From Gammaproteobacteria bacterium (GTDB lineage Bacteria > Pseudomonadota > Gammaproteobacteria > SZUA-229): a stretch of 64,000 nucleotides of DNA. The notes under the pieces were generated by a model. The model was not told the DNA's origin and ran no database searches. It was given only the letters and a program-made list of their open reading frames with translations. This document shows positions 26,337 through 35,967 of the stretch, piece after piece; within the stretch, counting starts at the first letter, position 1, and every line of letters begins with the position of its first letter. Both the position numbers and the translations under genes were made by a program. The DNA lies in assembly GCA_026195255.1 (NCBI GenBank), contig JAPHSS010000019.1, positions 1 through 64,000 on the forward strand. The letters run 5' to 3'.

Positions 26337-28943
26337 TTGAATAATATGCAAAAATTTTTAAAAATTCTTAGAGTTAGTTCTAAAATTTTCATCGCTATGA
26401 TGGTCTTAGGCGTTACCTGTTTACTTGGCCTTTATCTCTATTTAGAGCCCAAACTCCCTTCTATTGAAGGTTTAAGCGATATTCAGCTACAGGTTCCACT
26501 ACGAGTTTATAGTTCTGAGGGTGGGTTAATTGCTGAATATGGTGAAAAGCGTCGTACGCCAAAAGCAATTAATGATATACCTCTGCCGTTGAGGCAGGCT
26601 TTTCTGGCGGCAGAAGATGATCGGTTTTATGAACACCCGGGGGTTGATTATCAAGGTATTCTCCGAGCTGCGGCCGTATTGGCCACTACCGGGAAACGCG
26701 GGCAGGGAGGAAGCACTATTACTATGCAGCTTGCTCGAAATTTTTATCTAAGTAGCGAAAAAACCTTTGCACGTAAGTTAAATGAAATCTTTCTGGCATT
26801 GAAAATTGAGCAACAATTAAGCAAAGATCAGGTGCTGGAACTTTACTTAAATAAAATTTATTTAGGTAATCGAGCTTATGGTGTGGCCGCTGCTGCTAGA
26901 GTTTATTACGGTAAAGAGCTTGAAGAATTGACTCTCTCTCAGATAGCAATGATTGCCGGTTTACCGAAGGCGCCATCCAGATATAACCCTATTGTAAACC
27001 CTGAACGTGCTTTATTGCGTAGAAACTATGTTTTAAATCGTATGTTGGCACTTGGATTTATTAGTGAAGCTGATATGCGCTTTGCTAAGGCGCAGCCTGT
27101 TACTGCCGGCCTTCATGATTCGCCTGTTGATGTATCTGCCTCGTACGTGTCCGAAATGGTGCGCCATGAAATAACTAAGCAGTTTGGTGATGATGCTTAT
27201 ATCAAGGGCTTAAATGTTTTTACTACCATTGACGGGCGTCTTCAAAGGGCCGCCAACGAGAGCCTTAGGAATGCCTTAAGAGCTTATGATATTCGTCATG
27301 GTTATCGTGGTGCACAGCAAACTATAGAATTGAAACCAGATGGTGTAGAGCTAAGTAAAGAAGAGTCAGAAATTTTATGGCGTGAGGCTGTTGAAGACCT
27401 GGATGTTGTCGGTGGTTTACATTCAGCACTGGTGCTTGAAGTGGCTGAGCAAAGTGCACGCGTTTACCTTAGAGGTGGGCGCCTTATTAACCTGGAATGG
27501 GATGGTTTAAAGTGGGCCAGAAAGTTTGTTGATAGAAACACACAGGGAGAGGAGCCAAAGTTAGCTAGTGATGTATTAAAGCCCGGTGATGTGATTCGTA
27601 TTTATAAAGATGGGGGGCGTTGGGTATTGGGGCAAATTCCAGAAGTTCAGGGTGCCTTAACAGCGGTTCGTTCAAATGACGGTGCCTTACTGGCACTGGT
27701 CGGAGGATATGACTTTCACCATAGTAAGTTTAATCGGGCAGTTCAGGCCAAAAGACAGGCCGGGTCTAGTTTTAAGCCCTTCATTTATAGCGCTGCATTA
27801 AGCCGTGATTACACTGCTGCAACCTTGATTAATGATGCCCCGGTGGTGTTTCACGATCCGGTTTTAGAGGGAACATGGCGCCCTGAAAATTACAGCGGGA
27901 AATTCTTTGGGCCAACAAGATTGCGTGTGGCGTTATTTAAATCACGCAATCTGGTCTCCATCCGCATATTGCGCTCTATTGGTATTCAGTATGCAACTAA
28001 TTTTGCCCAAAAGTTTGGTTTTGATTCGAATTTACTGCCTCACGATTTATCACTGGCTTTAGGTAGTGGTGAAGTGAGTCCTTTGCAGTTATCCACCGGG
28101 TTCTCTGTGTTCTCTAATGGTGGATATAGAGTAAAGCCTTATTTTATTCAAAGAATAGAGGATATTGATGGCAATGTGCTGTTTGAGGCTGACCCCGAGG
28201 TGGCCTGTGTCAGTTGTGAATTAAAATCCAGAGGTATTGTGTTGCCGCCGCAGCCACAAGATGCGCTATCAGATGAAACAGGCGCTGAAATGTTAAGGCA
28301 GGAGCAATTGCTTAGTCAGTCTTTACAGCAGCAACAGAATATGCAAAAGGTGGCTGGCGAAGTCAATGAGGCGGACAATGAAGCGGCAAGTTCGCTTGAG
28401 GAGACTGGCCTGCAAGAAGCTAATCTCGGATTTAAGTTACCTAAGCAGGCTGAAAGAGCAGTTGATGAACGCATTATCTACATTATGAATACCATATTGC
28501 AGGATGTTATAAATCGAGGAACAGGCAGGCGGGCTCGTGCTTTAGGTCGAAACGATTTGCATGGTAAAACAGGTACAACGAATGATCAGAAAGATGCCTG
28601 GTTTAATGGATTTAATGATAAGTTGGTAGCAACCGCCTGGGTTGGTTTTGATCAACAGCAATTGTCATTAGGAAATTATGAGACAGGATCTAAAGCCGCA
28701 TTGCCTATGTGGATTGAATTCATGCAAACCGCCTTAAAGGGGGTGCCTGAAACAAAAATGCAGCGTCCAGAAGGACTGGTGAATGTGAAAATTAATGCGG
28801 AAACCGGTGAGCCTGCGGATGCTTCAGATAAAAATGCAATTTTTGAAATTTTCAGGTCTGAACTGGCACCTAAAGAAGAACGGACAGACTCTTTACCGGC
28901 TAATACGGATAATAAGGGTGATATTCCCGAGCAGTTGTTTTAA
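26337..28943 (+). CDS. mrcA: Penicillin-binding protein 1A (bifunctional)
   Basis: PBP1A polymerises glycan strands and crosslinks peptides at the inner membrane. The 868-residue protein has an N-terminal helix (about 16-35). The GT51 glycosyltransferase domain has catalytic EDDRFYEHPG near 93-102 and GGSTITMQLARN near 124-135. An OB-like insertion follows, then the transpeptidase with SSFK (Ser477, Lys480), SRN in FKSRNLVS and KTGTT near 738. A Gln-rich linker lies within the transpeptidase region, as in other PBP1A proteins. The frame opens with TTG shortly after AAAGGG; the ATG at 26346 is an alternative. Its location opposite pilM is typical. Confidence 0.96.
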   Translation: MNNMQKFLKILRVSSKIFIAMMVLGVTCLLGLYLYLEPKLPSIEGLSDIQLQVPLRVYSSEGGLIAEYGEKRRTPKAINDIPLPLRQAFLAAEDDRFYEHPGVDYQGILRAAAVLATTGKRGQGGSTITMQLARNFYLSSEKTFARKLNEIFLALKIEQQLSKDQVLELYLNKIYLGNRAYGVAAAARVYYGKELEELTLSQIAMIAGLPKAPSRYNPIVNPERALLRRNYVLNRMLALGFISEADMRFAKAQPVTAGLHDSPVDVSASYVSEMVRHEITKQFGDDAYIKGLNVFTTIDGRLQRAANESLRNALRAYDIRHGYRGAQQTIELKPDGVELSKEESEILWREAVEDLDVVGGLHSALVLEVAEQSARVYLRGGRLINLEWDGLKWARKFVDRNTQGEEPKLASDVLKPGDVIRIYKDGGRWVLGQIPEVQGALTAVRSNDGALLALVGGYDFHHSKFNRAVQAKRQAGSSFKPFIYSAALSRDYTAATLINDAPVVFHDPVLEGTWRPENYSGKFFGPTRLRVALFKSRNLVSIRILRSIGIQYATNFAQKFGFDSNLLPHDLSLALGSGEVSPLQLSTGFSVFSNGGYRVKPYFIQRIEDIDGNVLFEADPEVACVSCELKSRGIVLPPQPQDALSDETGAEMLRQEQLLSQSLQQQQNMQKVAGEVNEADNEAASSLEETGLQEANLGFKLPKQAERAVDERIIYIMNTILQDVINRGTGRRARALGRNDLHGKTGTTNDQKDAWFNGFNDKLVATAWVGFDQQQLSLGNYETGSKAALPMWIEFMQTALKGVPETKMQRPEGLVNVKINAETGEPADASDKNAIFEIFRSELAPKEERTDSLPANTDNKGDIPEQLF

Positions 28944-28967
28944 CTTTTTGTATGGCGAGTCAGATCA

Positions 28968-29016
28968 GAATAACGTCAGGGGACGGAGCGTCACGGTGCT
29001 CCATCTCCGAGCAAAG
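28968..29016. repeat. Hairpin related to the intergenic repeat family (degenerate single unit)
   Basis: Just downstream of mrcA, GGGGACGGAGC pairs with GCTCCATCTCC around a short loop, and the element ends in ccgag like the three longer copies. It may be a solo hairpin of the same family or a terminator-like structure, but there is no T-run. Similarity beyond the stem is weak. Confidence 0.4.
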
Positions 29017-29108
29017 CAAGCAAATGATAGCCCGTTTTGAAATAATAAGTGTCTGTTAGCGCTTTTTACTAAATTTTGTATTTAAAAATATAACTAACGA
29101 GATAAATT

Positions 29109-30893
29109 ATGTGTGGCATTTGCGGAGAATTTAGATTTGATGGTTCAGCGCCTGATTTAGCTCGAACCAATAAAATGATGACGCGTCTTGAACGAAGGGG
29201 ACCGGATCATGGCGGCTCGTATTCTGATGGGCCTATAGCGCTTGGTCATAGACGGCTGGCGATTATCGATTTGTCTGAACATGCCAATCAACCACTGGTA
29301 GATCAACAACTGGGCCTGGCGCTTGTTTTTAACGGCACTATTTATAATTTTCCTGCGCTGCGTTCCGAATTACAGGATAAAGGTTACCATTTTTTTTCTA
29401 GCGGTGATTCCGAGGTTATTCTTAAGGCATATGCTGAATGGGGTGAGGCATGTGTAGAGCGGCTTCACGGCATGTTTGCTTTTGCTATCTGGGACATGCG
29501 TAAGCAACGTTTATTTCTAGGTCGTGATCGTTTAGGAATCAAACCCCTCTATTTCAGTTTTAATAACAAACGACTTTTATTTGCCTCAAATGCACAGGCA
29601 TTGTTGGCAACAGGTGATATCGATACCTCGATTGATTCAGTCGGTTTGCATCATCAGTTAACACTGCATGCGGTTATTCCTGCACCTCATACGATATTAA
29701 ATGGCATTAAAAAAATGCGTCCGGCGCATTGTATGTGTTTTAGTATTGATGGAGGCCTTAGTGAACGTGAGTACTGGCTTCTAAATGCCTGTCGTCCCAA
29801 AGAAAAAATGGATGAACAGGAATGGACAGAAGCGATTCATATATCATTAAAATCAGCTGTTGAAAAACGAAAAACCATATCCGATGTGCCGGTAGGTGTC
29901 TTGTTATCAGGTGGGCTGGATTCTTGCCTGCTGGTTGCTTTGTTAGCAGAAGCGGGTGTGGGTAATATAAAAACATTTACCGTTGGGTTTGAAGATCAGC
30001 CAGAAGAGAAAGGTAATGAGTTTGAGTTCTCAGACCTGATTGTCGATAGATATAATACCGAACATCACAAGTTTTTTATACGTAATGATAAAGTGCTGGA
30101 CTACCTGCCAGATGCCGTTGATGTGATGGCGGAACCAATGGTAGGGCAGGATGCGGTGGCATTTTATATGTTATCTGAACAGGTCTCCAAAGAAGTCAAA
30201 GTGGTGCAGAGTGGGCAGGGTGCTGATGAAGTTTTTGGTGGTTATTTCTGGTATCCACAAATGCATGAAGCAGAGGGTGAAGATGATCTACAGCGATTCT
30301 CATCTCGATATTTTGACCGTGACCATGAAGAGTATTTGCAGACTGTTAGTAAGCAGTATCATGGTGATGACCATACAGGCAAACTAATTAGCAGTTTGCT
30401 TGCTAAAGGTAATGCGGATGAATATTTAGATAAGGTTTTAAAGCTCGATGTAACCACACTTATTGTAGATGATCCGGTTAAAAGGGTTGATAATATGACA
30501 ATGGCATGGGGGCTTGAGGCAAGGGTCCCGTTTCTTGATCATGAGTTAGTTGAACTGGCTGCCAGTATGCCGCCAGAGATGAAATTGCAGAGTCAGGGTA
30601 AACATGTTTTGAAAAACATTGCCCGGGGGATTGTGCCAGATCCAATAATTGATCGACCAAAAGCCTACTTTCCGGTGCCCGCCTTAAAATATGTGCGAGG
30701 AGATTTTCTTGGTTTTATGAAAGAAATTTTGCATAGTGACGCTGCAAGGCAACGCGGTTTGTTTCAAGCTGACTATGTAGAAAAATTACTCGCAAAACCT
30801 GAAGATTACCATACCCGATTACAGGGCAGTAAACTTTGGCATCTGGCTTTGCTGGAAATGTGGTTACAGAGAAATGTCGATACTGTGAGTTGA
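29109..30893 (+). CDS. asnO: Asparagine synthase-like amidotransferase, probable N-acetylglutaminylglutamine amide synthase
   Basis: This 594-residue protein has an N-terminal class II glutamine amidotransferase domain (Cys2; RRGPDHGG; FNGTIYNF; SGDSEVILKAY) and an ATP-pyrophosphatase synthase domain (LLSGGLDSCL near 267-276). Its opening CGICGEFRFDG and the SGQGADEVFGGYFWYPQ region match, from memory, the subfamily that makes the osmolyte NAGGN rather than asparagine. In that pathway the enzyme amidates a dipeptide made by an ATP-grasp/acetyltransferase protein. That partner usually lies next door, but grxD follows here. Asparagine synthetase AsnB is the alternative. The gene is probably monocistronic. 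Confidence 0.8.
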   Translation: MCGICGEFRFDGSAPDLARTNKMMTRLERRGPDHGGSYSDGPIALGHRRLAIIDLSEHANQPLVDQQLGLALVFNGTIYNFPALRSELQDKGYHFFSSGDSEVILKAYAEWGEACVERLHGMFAFAIWDMRKQRLFLGRDRLGIKPLYFSFNNKRLLFASNAQALLATGDIDTSIDSVGLHHQLTLHAVIPAPHTILNGIKKMRPAHCMCFSIDGGLSEREYWLLNACRPKEKMDEQEWTEAIHISLKSAVEKRKTISDVPVGVLLSGGLDSCLLVALLAEAGVGNIKTFTVGFEDQPEEKGNEFEFSDLIVDRYNTEHHKFFIRNDKVLDYLPDAVDVMAEPMVGQDAVAFYMLSEQVSKEVKVVQSGQGADEVFGGYFWYPQMHEAEGEDDLQRFSSRYFDRDHEEYLQTVSKQYHGDDHTGKLISSLLAKGNADEYLDKVLKLDVTTLIVDDPVKRVDNMTMAWGLEARVPFLDHELVELAASMPPEMKLQSQGKHVLKNIARGIVPDPIIDRPKAYFPVPALKYVRGDFLGFMKEILHSDAARQRGLFQADYVEKLLAKPEDYHTRLQGSKLWHLALLEMWLQRNVDTVS

Positions 30894-31054
30894 TATCTTG
30901 TCTGATGTCTGAAGTTAGTCAAAAAAGTCCGGAATAATGTAATGGCCGTCATGTCCAATTCCCCTTCAAGAAGCATGTATATAACCCACTTGAATCCCGT
31001 AAAATAGTCCCAATATACTATTAGATAATTTTTAACAGATTTTTGAGGTGATTT

Positions 31055-31369
31055 ATGGATGTAATGGATCGTATAGACGAAGCAGTTAAAGGCCATTCAG
31101 TATTTTTATTTATGAAAGGCACTCCACAGTTCCCATCTTGTGGCTTTTCTAGCCGTACAGTTGATGCATTAAAAAAATGTGAGAAAGAATTTGGTTACTG
31201 CAACGTATTAGCAGACCCGGAAGTTTTTCAGAACTTGCCTCGTTATGCTGACTGGCCAACATTCCCACAGGTTTACATTAATGGTGAGCTGATTGGTGGC
31301 TGTGATATTACCCTTGAAATGTTTGAAAAGGGTGAGCTTAAAAAGATGATTGATGAAGCTGTTGCTTAA
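31055..31369 (+). CDS. grxD: Monothiol glutaredoxin (Grx4 type)
   Basis: GrxD-type proteins bind and transfer [2Fe-2S] clusters with glutathione and BolA partners. The 104-residue protein has the CGFS active site in FPSCGFSSRTVDAL near 26-39. KGTPQFP precedes it, and the glutathione-binding WPTFPQVYINGELIGGCDI lies near 68-86. Length and motifs are standard. GGTGATTT supports the ATG start. A strong terminator follows within 20 bases. Confidence 0.97.
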   Translation: MDVMDRIDEAVKGHSVFLFMKGTPQFPSCGFSSRTVDALKKCEKEFGYCNVLADPEVFQNLPRYADWPTFPQVYINGELIGGCDITLEMFEKGELKKMIDEAVA

Positions 31370-31384
31370 GCCCTGTCATTCAAT

Positions 31385-31431
31385 AACAGACATAAAAAAA
31401 CACGCCTAAAGCGTGTTTTTTTATGTCTGTT
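31385..31431. terminator. Bidirectional terminator, 21-bp perfect inverted repeat
   Basis: The arms 31385-31405 and 31411-31431 are exact reverse complements around a five-base loop. The inner stem CACGC/GCGTG is followed by seven T on the plus strand and, symmetrically, seven T on the minus strand. It sits between grxD (plus) and the convergent diguanylate cyclase gene (minus) and would serve both. Confidence 0.92.
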
Positions 31432-31461
31432 AAAGATAGATAAAGCGGATAATCGGGCTAT

Positions 31462-32484
31462 TTAGAAAACAATCTGGTTTCTGCCATTTGCTTTGGCTTT
31501 ATATAACTTTTCATCGGCGCATTTAATTAAACCCTGCACTGAAGGCTGCTCGCCTTCGCCTTTATAGAAACAGACGCCGATAGATGCTGTTACTGTTAAA
31601 TCACCAACAGATGTTTTGAACGGCCGCTGGTTTATGCTGGCAAGCATGCGCTCAAGAGTTGAGTGGCGGAAGTTTTCAGCACGTGTGTAATGCATAATAA
31701 TTCCGAATTCTTCACCGCCCATTCGTGCCACCAGGTCGGTCGGGCGAACCGTGCGCCGCACCCGCCGAGTAAAGCCAATTAAAACTTCATCACCGATATC
31801 ATGACCGTGTGTATCATTAATCTTTTTAAAATGGTCAATATCTAACATCACAAAACATACGCCACCATGCCGGGCTGAAGCATCAAGCAAATGATATTCA
31901 AGCTGTCGAGTAAGTAATCTGCGATTACCAACACCCGTTAATGGGTCGGTAAGGGCCATTTCTTCAAGATGTTTGACAGTGTCTTCAAGCTGTTGAGATG
32001 TTTCCAGCAGGTCGTTCTGCAAAGACGCCATTCTTGCTGAGGCATTAACGCGCGCTGCTAGCTCATGAGGATTAGGTGGTTTGCAGATGTAATCATCTAC
32101 ACCACGATCAAAGGCTTCAACCAGGGGTTCGATGCCTTCTTGCGCGGTAAATAGAATGATGGCGGTATAAACACCCAGTTCTTCATCATTCTGGCGAATA
32201 ATATCGGTGAGTTCCAGTCCGTCCATTTCGGGCATGACCCAGTCGGCGAGAACGACATCGGCGTGCATATCAGCCATCATATTCAGGGCTTCCTGCGCTC
32301 TTGATGCAACACGAATGTTACTAAACCCTGCTTTTTTAAGGGCTGCCTGAATGACCACACGGCTAAATTGCATGTCATCTACGATAATTATGGATACGTC
32401 TTTGTTCGACATCTGTGCTTTACTGCGAGCCCTGTTTTTATAATAGCTGTCTAAATAAGATAGACGAGCGTACGCTGGTTCCAT
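31462..32484 (-). CDS. Response regulator with GGDEF domain (diguanylate cyclase)
   Basis: A 340-residue protein with an N-terminal receiver domain (about 29-145) and a GGDEF domain (about 175-340). The receiver keeps the phosphoacceptor aspartate in VVLADWVMPEMDG and the lysine in YICKPPNPHE. The cyclase keeps DPLTGVGNRR, the active site RMGGEEFG, and an inhibitory I-site RPTD exactly five residues before it. Active, feedback-inhibited c-di-GMP synthesis is expected on phosphorylation. AAGG lies eight bases before the chosen ATG. No sensor kinase gene adjoins it. The hybrid kinase at 44.9 kb is a possible but unproven partner. Confidence 0.93.
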   Translation of the reverse strand: MEPAYARLSYLDSYYKNRARSKAQMSNKDVSIIIVDDMQFSRVVIQAALKKAGFSNIRVASRAQEALNMMADMHADVVLADWVMPEMDGLELTDIIRQNDEELGVYTAIILFTAQEGIEPLVEAFDRGVDDYICKPPNPHELAARVNASARMASLQNDLLETSQQLEDTVKHLEEMALTDPLTGVGNRRLLTRQLEYHLLDASARHGGVCFVMLDIDHFKKINDTHGHDIGDEVLIGFTRRVRRTVRPTDLVARMGGEEFGIIMHYTRAENFRHSTLERMLASINQRPFKTSVGDLTVTASIGVCFYKGEGEQPSVQGLIKCADEKLYKAKANGRNQIVF

Positions 32485-32673
32485 GATAGTTGCCTTAGTG
32501 GAGTATAGCTATTTTTTTAACTGTGGTTCAAATAAAAATTTAAGCCGTCCTTTTCCCCAAAAGACTTACAGTTATTCCCTGTTGTCCATTTGAAACTGGA
32601 CTTATTCACCCTGAAAGCCATATCTAACGCCTAAATTTAAGGCAACTACCGGGTAATCGGGGTTATATTATCA

Positions 32674-33324
32674 TTAATCATCAACTTGTGCAGTCCAAAC
32701 TAAACCAGTTGATCTGCGCCAGCGATTGATAATGGTACAAAATAATTCGGCTGTTTTTAGTGTGTCATAACTGGCCGAGTGAGCCTGATCACTGTCCCAT
32801 TCAATGCCGGCGGCTTTAACTGCTCTGGAAAGAACGGTCTGGCCATAGGCCAGACCCGCGAATGAAACGGTATCAAATGTGCTAAATGGGTGAAACGGAT
32901 TGCGGTTTATATTGCAGCGTTCTGCCGCCGCATTTATAAAATTTAAATCCATTACCGTATTGTGGCCTACCATTATGGCGCGGTTACACTGATTTTTTTT
33001 CAGGCTTTTACGAATAAACGAAAAAATTTCACCTAATGCCTGAGACTCTGCAATCGCCATTCTAAAAGGGTGATAAGGGTCAATGCCGGTTATCTCTAAC
33101 GATTTTGGTTCCATATTTGACCCTTCAAAAGGCACAATATGACGGCAAATCTGTTCATCTATCTCTATAATCCCGTTATCGTTAATTTTTAATGTGGCGG
33201 CAGCAACTTCTAATAATGCGTCTTTTTTGGCATTAAAACCGCCGGTTTCCACGTCTATTACAACGGGCATAAAACCTCTGAAGCGGCGTGACATAGGCGT
33301 CGGTTTATTTGTGTCTATACTCAT
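32674..33324 (-). CDS. rnt: Ribonuclease T
   Basis: RNase T is a DEDDh 3'-5' exonuclease that trims tRNA CCA ends and the 3' ends of stable RNAs. The 216-residue protein aligns well with E. coli RNase T from memory. Catalytic Asp24 and Glu26 are in VVIDVETGGFNAKKDALLE. A further aspartate is in GHNTVMDLNF near 125, and the histidine and last aspartate are in QAHSASYD near 180. CNRAIMVGHN, NPFHPF and TFDT are also shared. It lies alone between a 188-base gap and the divergent TraB/GumN gene. Confidence 0.95.
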   Translation of the reverse strand: MSIDTNKPTPMSRRFRGFMPVVIDVETGGFNAKKDALLEVAAATLKINDNGIIEIDEQICRHIVPFEGSNMEPKSLEITGIDPYHPFRMAIAESQALGEIFSFIRKSLKKNQCNRAIMVGHNTVMDLNFINAAAERCNINRNPFHPFSTFDTVSFAGLAYGQTVLSRAVKAAGIEWDSDQAHSASYDTLKTAELFCTIINRWRRSTGLVWTAQVDD

Positions 33325-33366
33325 GCGGGTGATAATTCTTTTAGTAGGCTGTAGTATATTTTAAAT

Positions 33367-34269
33367 ATGAAAAATATAAAAACATTGTTAGTTCTGACTT
33401 TGCTGCTTTCGAGTGTTTGGCAAAATAGTTATGCCGAGTCAGGGGATAAGTCGGGCATTCTACACCCCAAAGGCCTGTTATGGAAAATTGAAAAGCAGGG
33501 AATAAGTAATAGTTATCTTTATGGCACGATGCATGTGGGTGACCCAAGAGTGACAAACTTGTCTACAGAGGTCGAAAAGGCCTTTAAACAGGCGGATCAT
33601 TTTGTTATGGAAGTGTTAATGAACTTTCAGGCTATGGGTATCATTACCAGCGCAAGTTTTTTTAATGATGGACGAACATTAAAAGGGGTAATGGGGCACA
33701 TTGAATACAAACGTCTGACCAGTTTAATCAATAAGCGCATTTTTTTATCTGAAGATGTTATTAATAATATGAAACCCTGGGCCGTATTAATGTTGTTAAT
33801 GATGCCTGTAGATCAACAGGCACAGGGCTCGAGTGCGTTAGATATGGTGCTTTATCGTCGAGCAAGCCAGCGAAATATGAAATTAACCGGCCTGGAAACA
33901 GCTCATGAACAGGTATCTGTATTCGACTCAATGAGTATTAAAGAGCAACTCTGGATGTTGAATCGCTCAGTTGAAGAAATTGAAACAACTGATGCACAAA
34001 TGCCAGAGATGCTGGATGCTTATGTTAGTCGGGATCTAGCCAGACTAGTGCAAATTCAAGAGTCACTTATGTATGACGATTCTGATATTGATGACCAGTT
34101 TATGTATCAGTTACTGGATGTGCGCAATGTTCGAATGGTGAAACGCATGACGCCAATATTAGAGACTGGTCAGGCTTTTATAGCGATTGGTGCATTACAT
34201 TTACCAGGTGAATCAGGTGTATTACACCTGTTAGAGCAGCAGGGATACAGGGTGACTTCTGTTTATTGA
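33367..34269 (+). CDS. TraB/GumN family protein, exported
   Basis: A 300-residue protein of the TraB/GumN (PF01963) family, which includes EreA-like and Tiki-related putative metallohydrolases. The biological role of most bacterial members is unknown. A signal peptide of about 23 residues ends NSYAES. Family blocks are SYLYGTMHVGDPR near 49-61, MKLTGLETAHEQ near 176-187 with the conserved glutamate, and FIAIGALHLPGESGVLHLLE near 270-289. It diverges from rnt and ends 42 bases from convergent pyrC. A periplasmic location is likely. Confidence 0.85.
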   Translation: MKNIKTLLVLTLLLSSVWQNSYAESGDKSGILHPKGLLWKIEKQGISNSYLYGTMHVGDPRVTNLSTEVEKAFKQADHFVMEVLMNFQAMGIITSASFFNDGRTLKGVMGHIEYKRLTSLINKRIFLSEDVINNMKPWAVLMLLMMPVDQQAQGSSALDMVLYRRASQRNMKLTGLETAHEQVSVFDSMSIKEQLWMLNRSVEEIETTDAQMPEMLDAYVSRDLARLVQIQESLMYDDSDIDDQFMYQLLDVRNVRMVKRMTPILETGQAFIAIGALHLPGESGVLHLLEQQGYRVTSVY

Positions 34270-34311
34270 AGGCAAACCTCTATTTGTCTAACCCTTTACC
34301 GACAGCTAATG

Positions 34312-35340
34312 TCATAACAGCTGCCAGGTCTCAGTTTCACCTGCATGTAATGGCACAATGTTGCCATCTGCAAACGGGTAACTTTCAGGGACTGTCCACT
34401 CTGCTTTCTGTAAAGTAATGGTCTCGGTATTTCTTTTCAGGCCATAAAAATCAGCCCCGTGAAAACTCGCAAAACCTTCCAGTTGGTCTAAAGCGTTATT
34501 GTCATCAAATGCACGTGTATATAACTCAATAGCCAGTGGCGCGGAAAAGATGCCAGCACAACCGCAGGCATTTTCTTTATTGTCCTGCGAGTGAGGCGCG
34601 CTATCTGTTCCCAGAAAAAATTTCTTATTACCAGAAATGGCTGCACTGTTGAGTGCGAGCCTGTGTTCTTCTCTTTTTAATACGGGCAAACAGTAATAAT
34701 GTGGGCGTATACCACCTTTAAAAATAGCGTTTCTATTATAAAGTAAATGCTGGGGTGTGATTGTAGCGCCGGTGAACTGGTCTTCAGCCAGAACAAAATC
34801 AACAGCATCTCTGGTTGTTATATGTTCAAAGACAATTTTAAGTTCAGGAAAGGCCTTACGTGCAGGTATCAGAACTTTATCAATAAACTGCTTTTCCCGG
34901 TCAAAAACATCGACCTCAGGGCTGGTTACTTCGCCGTGTACTAATAACGGCATATTATACTTTTGTAGGGCTTCAAGTGTTTTATAACATTTACGAATAT
35001 CAGTTACACCCGCATCGGAGTTGGTTGTGGCGCCAGCCGGGTATAACTTTACTGCTACCACATGAGCGCTTTTTTTAGCGATAGCTATTTCATTCGGGGA
35101 TGTATTGTCCGTCAGGTAAAGCGTCATTAATGGCTGAAAATTCAAGTTTGATGGTGTAACGGCAAGAATGCGGTCACGATAAGCCAAAGCCTGTTCAGTG
35201 GTGATATTAGGAGGAGACAGGTTCGGCATAATAATCGCACGTGAAAACTGTCGCGCCGTGAAAGGCACGGTGTACTTAAGCGCTTCGCCATCTCGCACAT
35301 GTAAATGCCAGTCATCAGGTCGTGTAATAGTGAGTTTCAT
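34312..35340 (-). CDS. pyrC: Dihydroorotase (class II)
   Basis: PyrC closes carbamoyl aspartate to dihydroorotate in pyrimidine synthesis. The 342-residue protein has the metal pair in [11 protein letters not shown] near 9-19, the carboxylated lysine in [16 protein letters not shown] near 97-112, histidines in PLLVHGEV and [10 protein letters not shown], and the aspartate in [14 protein letters not shown] near 245-258. These fit the E. coli-type single-domain enzyme. It appears to be a single-gene unit. Confidence 0.97.
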   Translation of the reverse strand: MKLTITRPDDWHLHVRDGEALKYTVPFTARQFSRAIIMPNLSPPNITTEQALAYRDRILAVTPSNLNFQPLMTLYLTDNTSPNEIAIAKKSAHVVAVKLYPAGATTNSDAGVTDIRKCYKTLEALQKYNMPLLVHGEVTSPEVDVFDREKQFIDKVLIPARKAFPELKIVFEHITTRDAVDFVLAEDQFTGATITPQHLLYNRNAIFKGGIRPHYYCLPVLKREEHRLALNSAAISGNKKFFLGTDSAPHSQDNKENACGCAGIFSAPLAIELYTRAFDDNNALDQLEGFASFHGADFYGLKRNTETITLQKAEWTVPESYPFADGNIVPLHAGETETWQLL

Positions 35341-35410
35341 AAATGTCAGAATATTATCGGTTGTTAAGGGTATAATTATCGAGTATTAAACAGAGATTGC
35401 CAAATTAAAT

Positions 35411-35926
35411 ATGAATAGTTTTTTTAAGCCCTTATTAGGGGTTCTACTTTTAAATAAAGGGCCGCAGGATTTACCTTACTCCAACGTATTAATGCGGCTT
35501 TGTTTAGTCGTTTACTTTGTAACAGGGATACCCGGTCTGGTTATTAATACAGACTTTCAATATGCCGTATTCGCCATGGCCCTGGATGTGCTTGTTTTGT
35601 TGCTCTTTGTGTATTTGTGTTTACATGCATTTTCCAGGTTAGAGAGGTTTGTGCAAAGTGTTATTGCTCTGGCAAGCATTGGTGTTGTTTTTCAAATCGC
35701 TGTTTTGCCTATGTTATATAACTTTAACGCAGACCCTAAAGCAGCAGAATCAATGTTAAGTCTGTCATTGTTGTTGTTAATGTTTGTTAGCTGGAATCTG
35801 GCTGTTTATGCACACGTATTCAGAGAGTCATTTAGCGTGCGCTTACCCGTGGCCATGATTTTGACCATTTGTTATATCGTGATCTCATTACTGGCGAGAA
35901 AAATAGTTTTTCCAGAGCTTTCCTAA
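35411..35926 (+). CDS. Conserved-looking four-helix membrane protein, function unknown
   Basis: I do not recognise this 171-residue protein. It has four predicted transmembrane helices (about 27-45, 50-73, 80-102 and 112-134) and a fifth hydrophobic stretch near 144-164. Charged residues are few, and PQDLPYSN lies before the first helix. It precedes mpl by 41 bases on the same strand and may be co-transcribed. A membrane role near cell-wall recycling is only a positional guess. Confidence 0.7.
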   Translation: MNSFFKPLLGVLLLNKGPQDLPYSNVLMRLCLVVYFVTGIPGLVINTDFQYAVFAMALDVLVLLLFVYLCLHAFSRLERFVQSVIALASIGVVFQIAVLPMLYNFNADPKAAESMLSLSLLLLMFVSWNLAVYAHVFRESFSVRLPVAMILTICYIVISLLARKIVFPELS

Positions 35927-35967
35927 TTTAATAAAAATATAAATATAGACATATAAGGGAGTTAAAT

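Noticed and set aside
28201-28460. Gln/Glu-rich insertion in PBP1A as a novelty
   Set aside because: E. coli PBP1A also has a long variable linker at this place, so it is ordinary for the family.
30478-30660. Minus-strand frame within the amidotransferase gene
   Set aside because: Short, low-information shadow of a well-supported domain on the plus strand.
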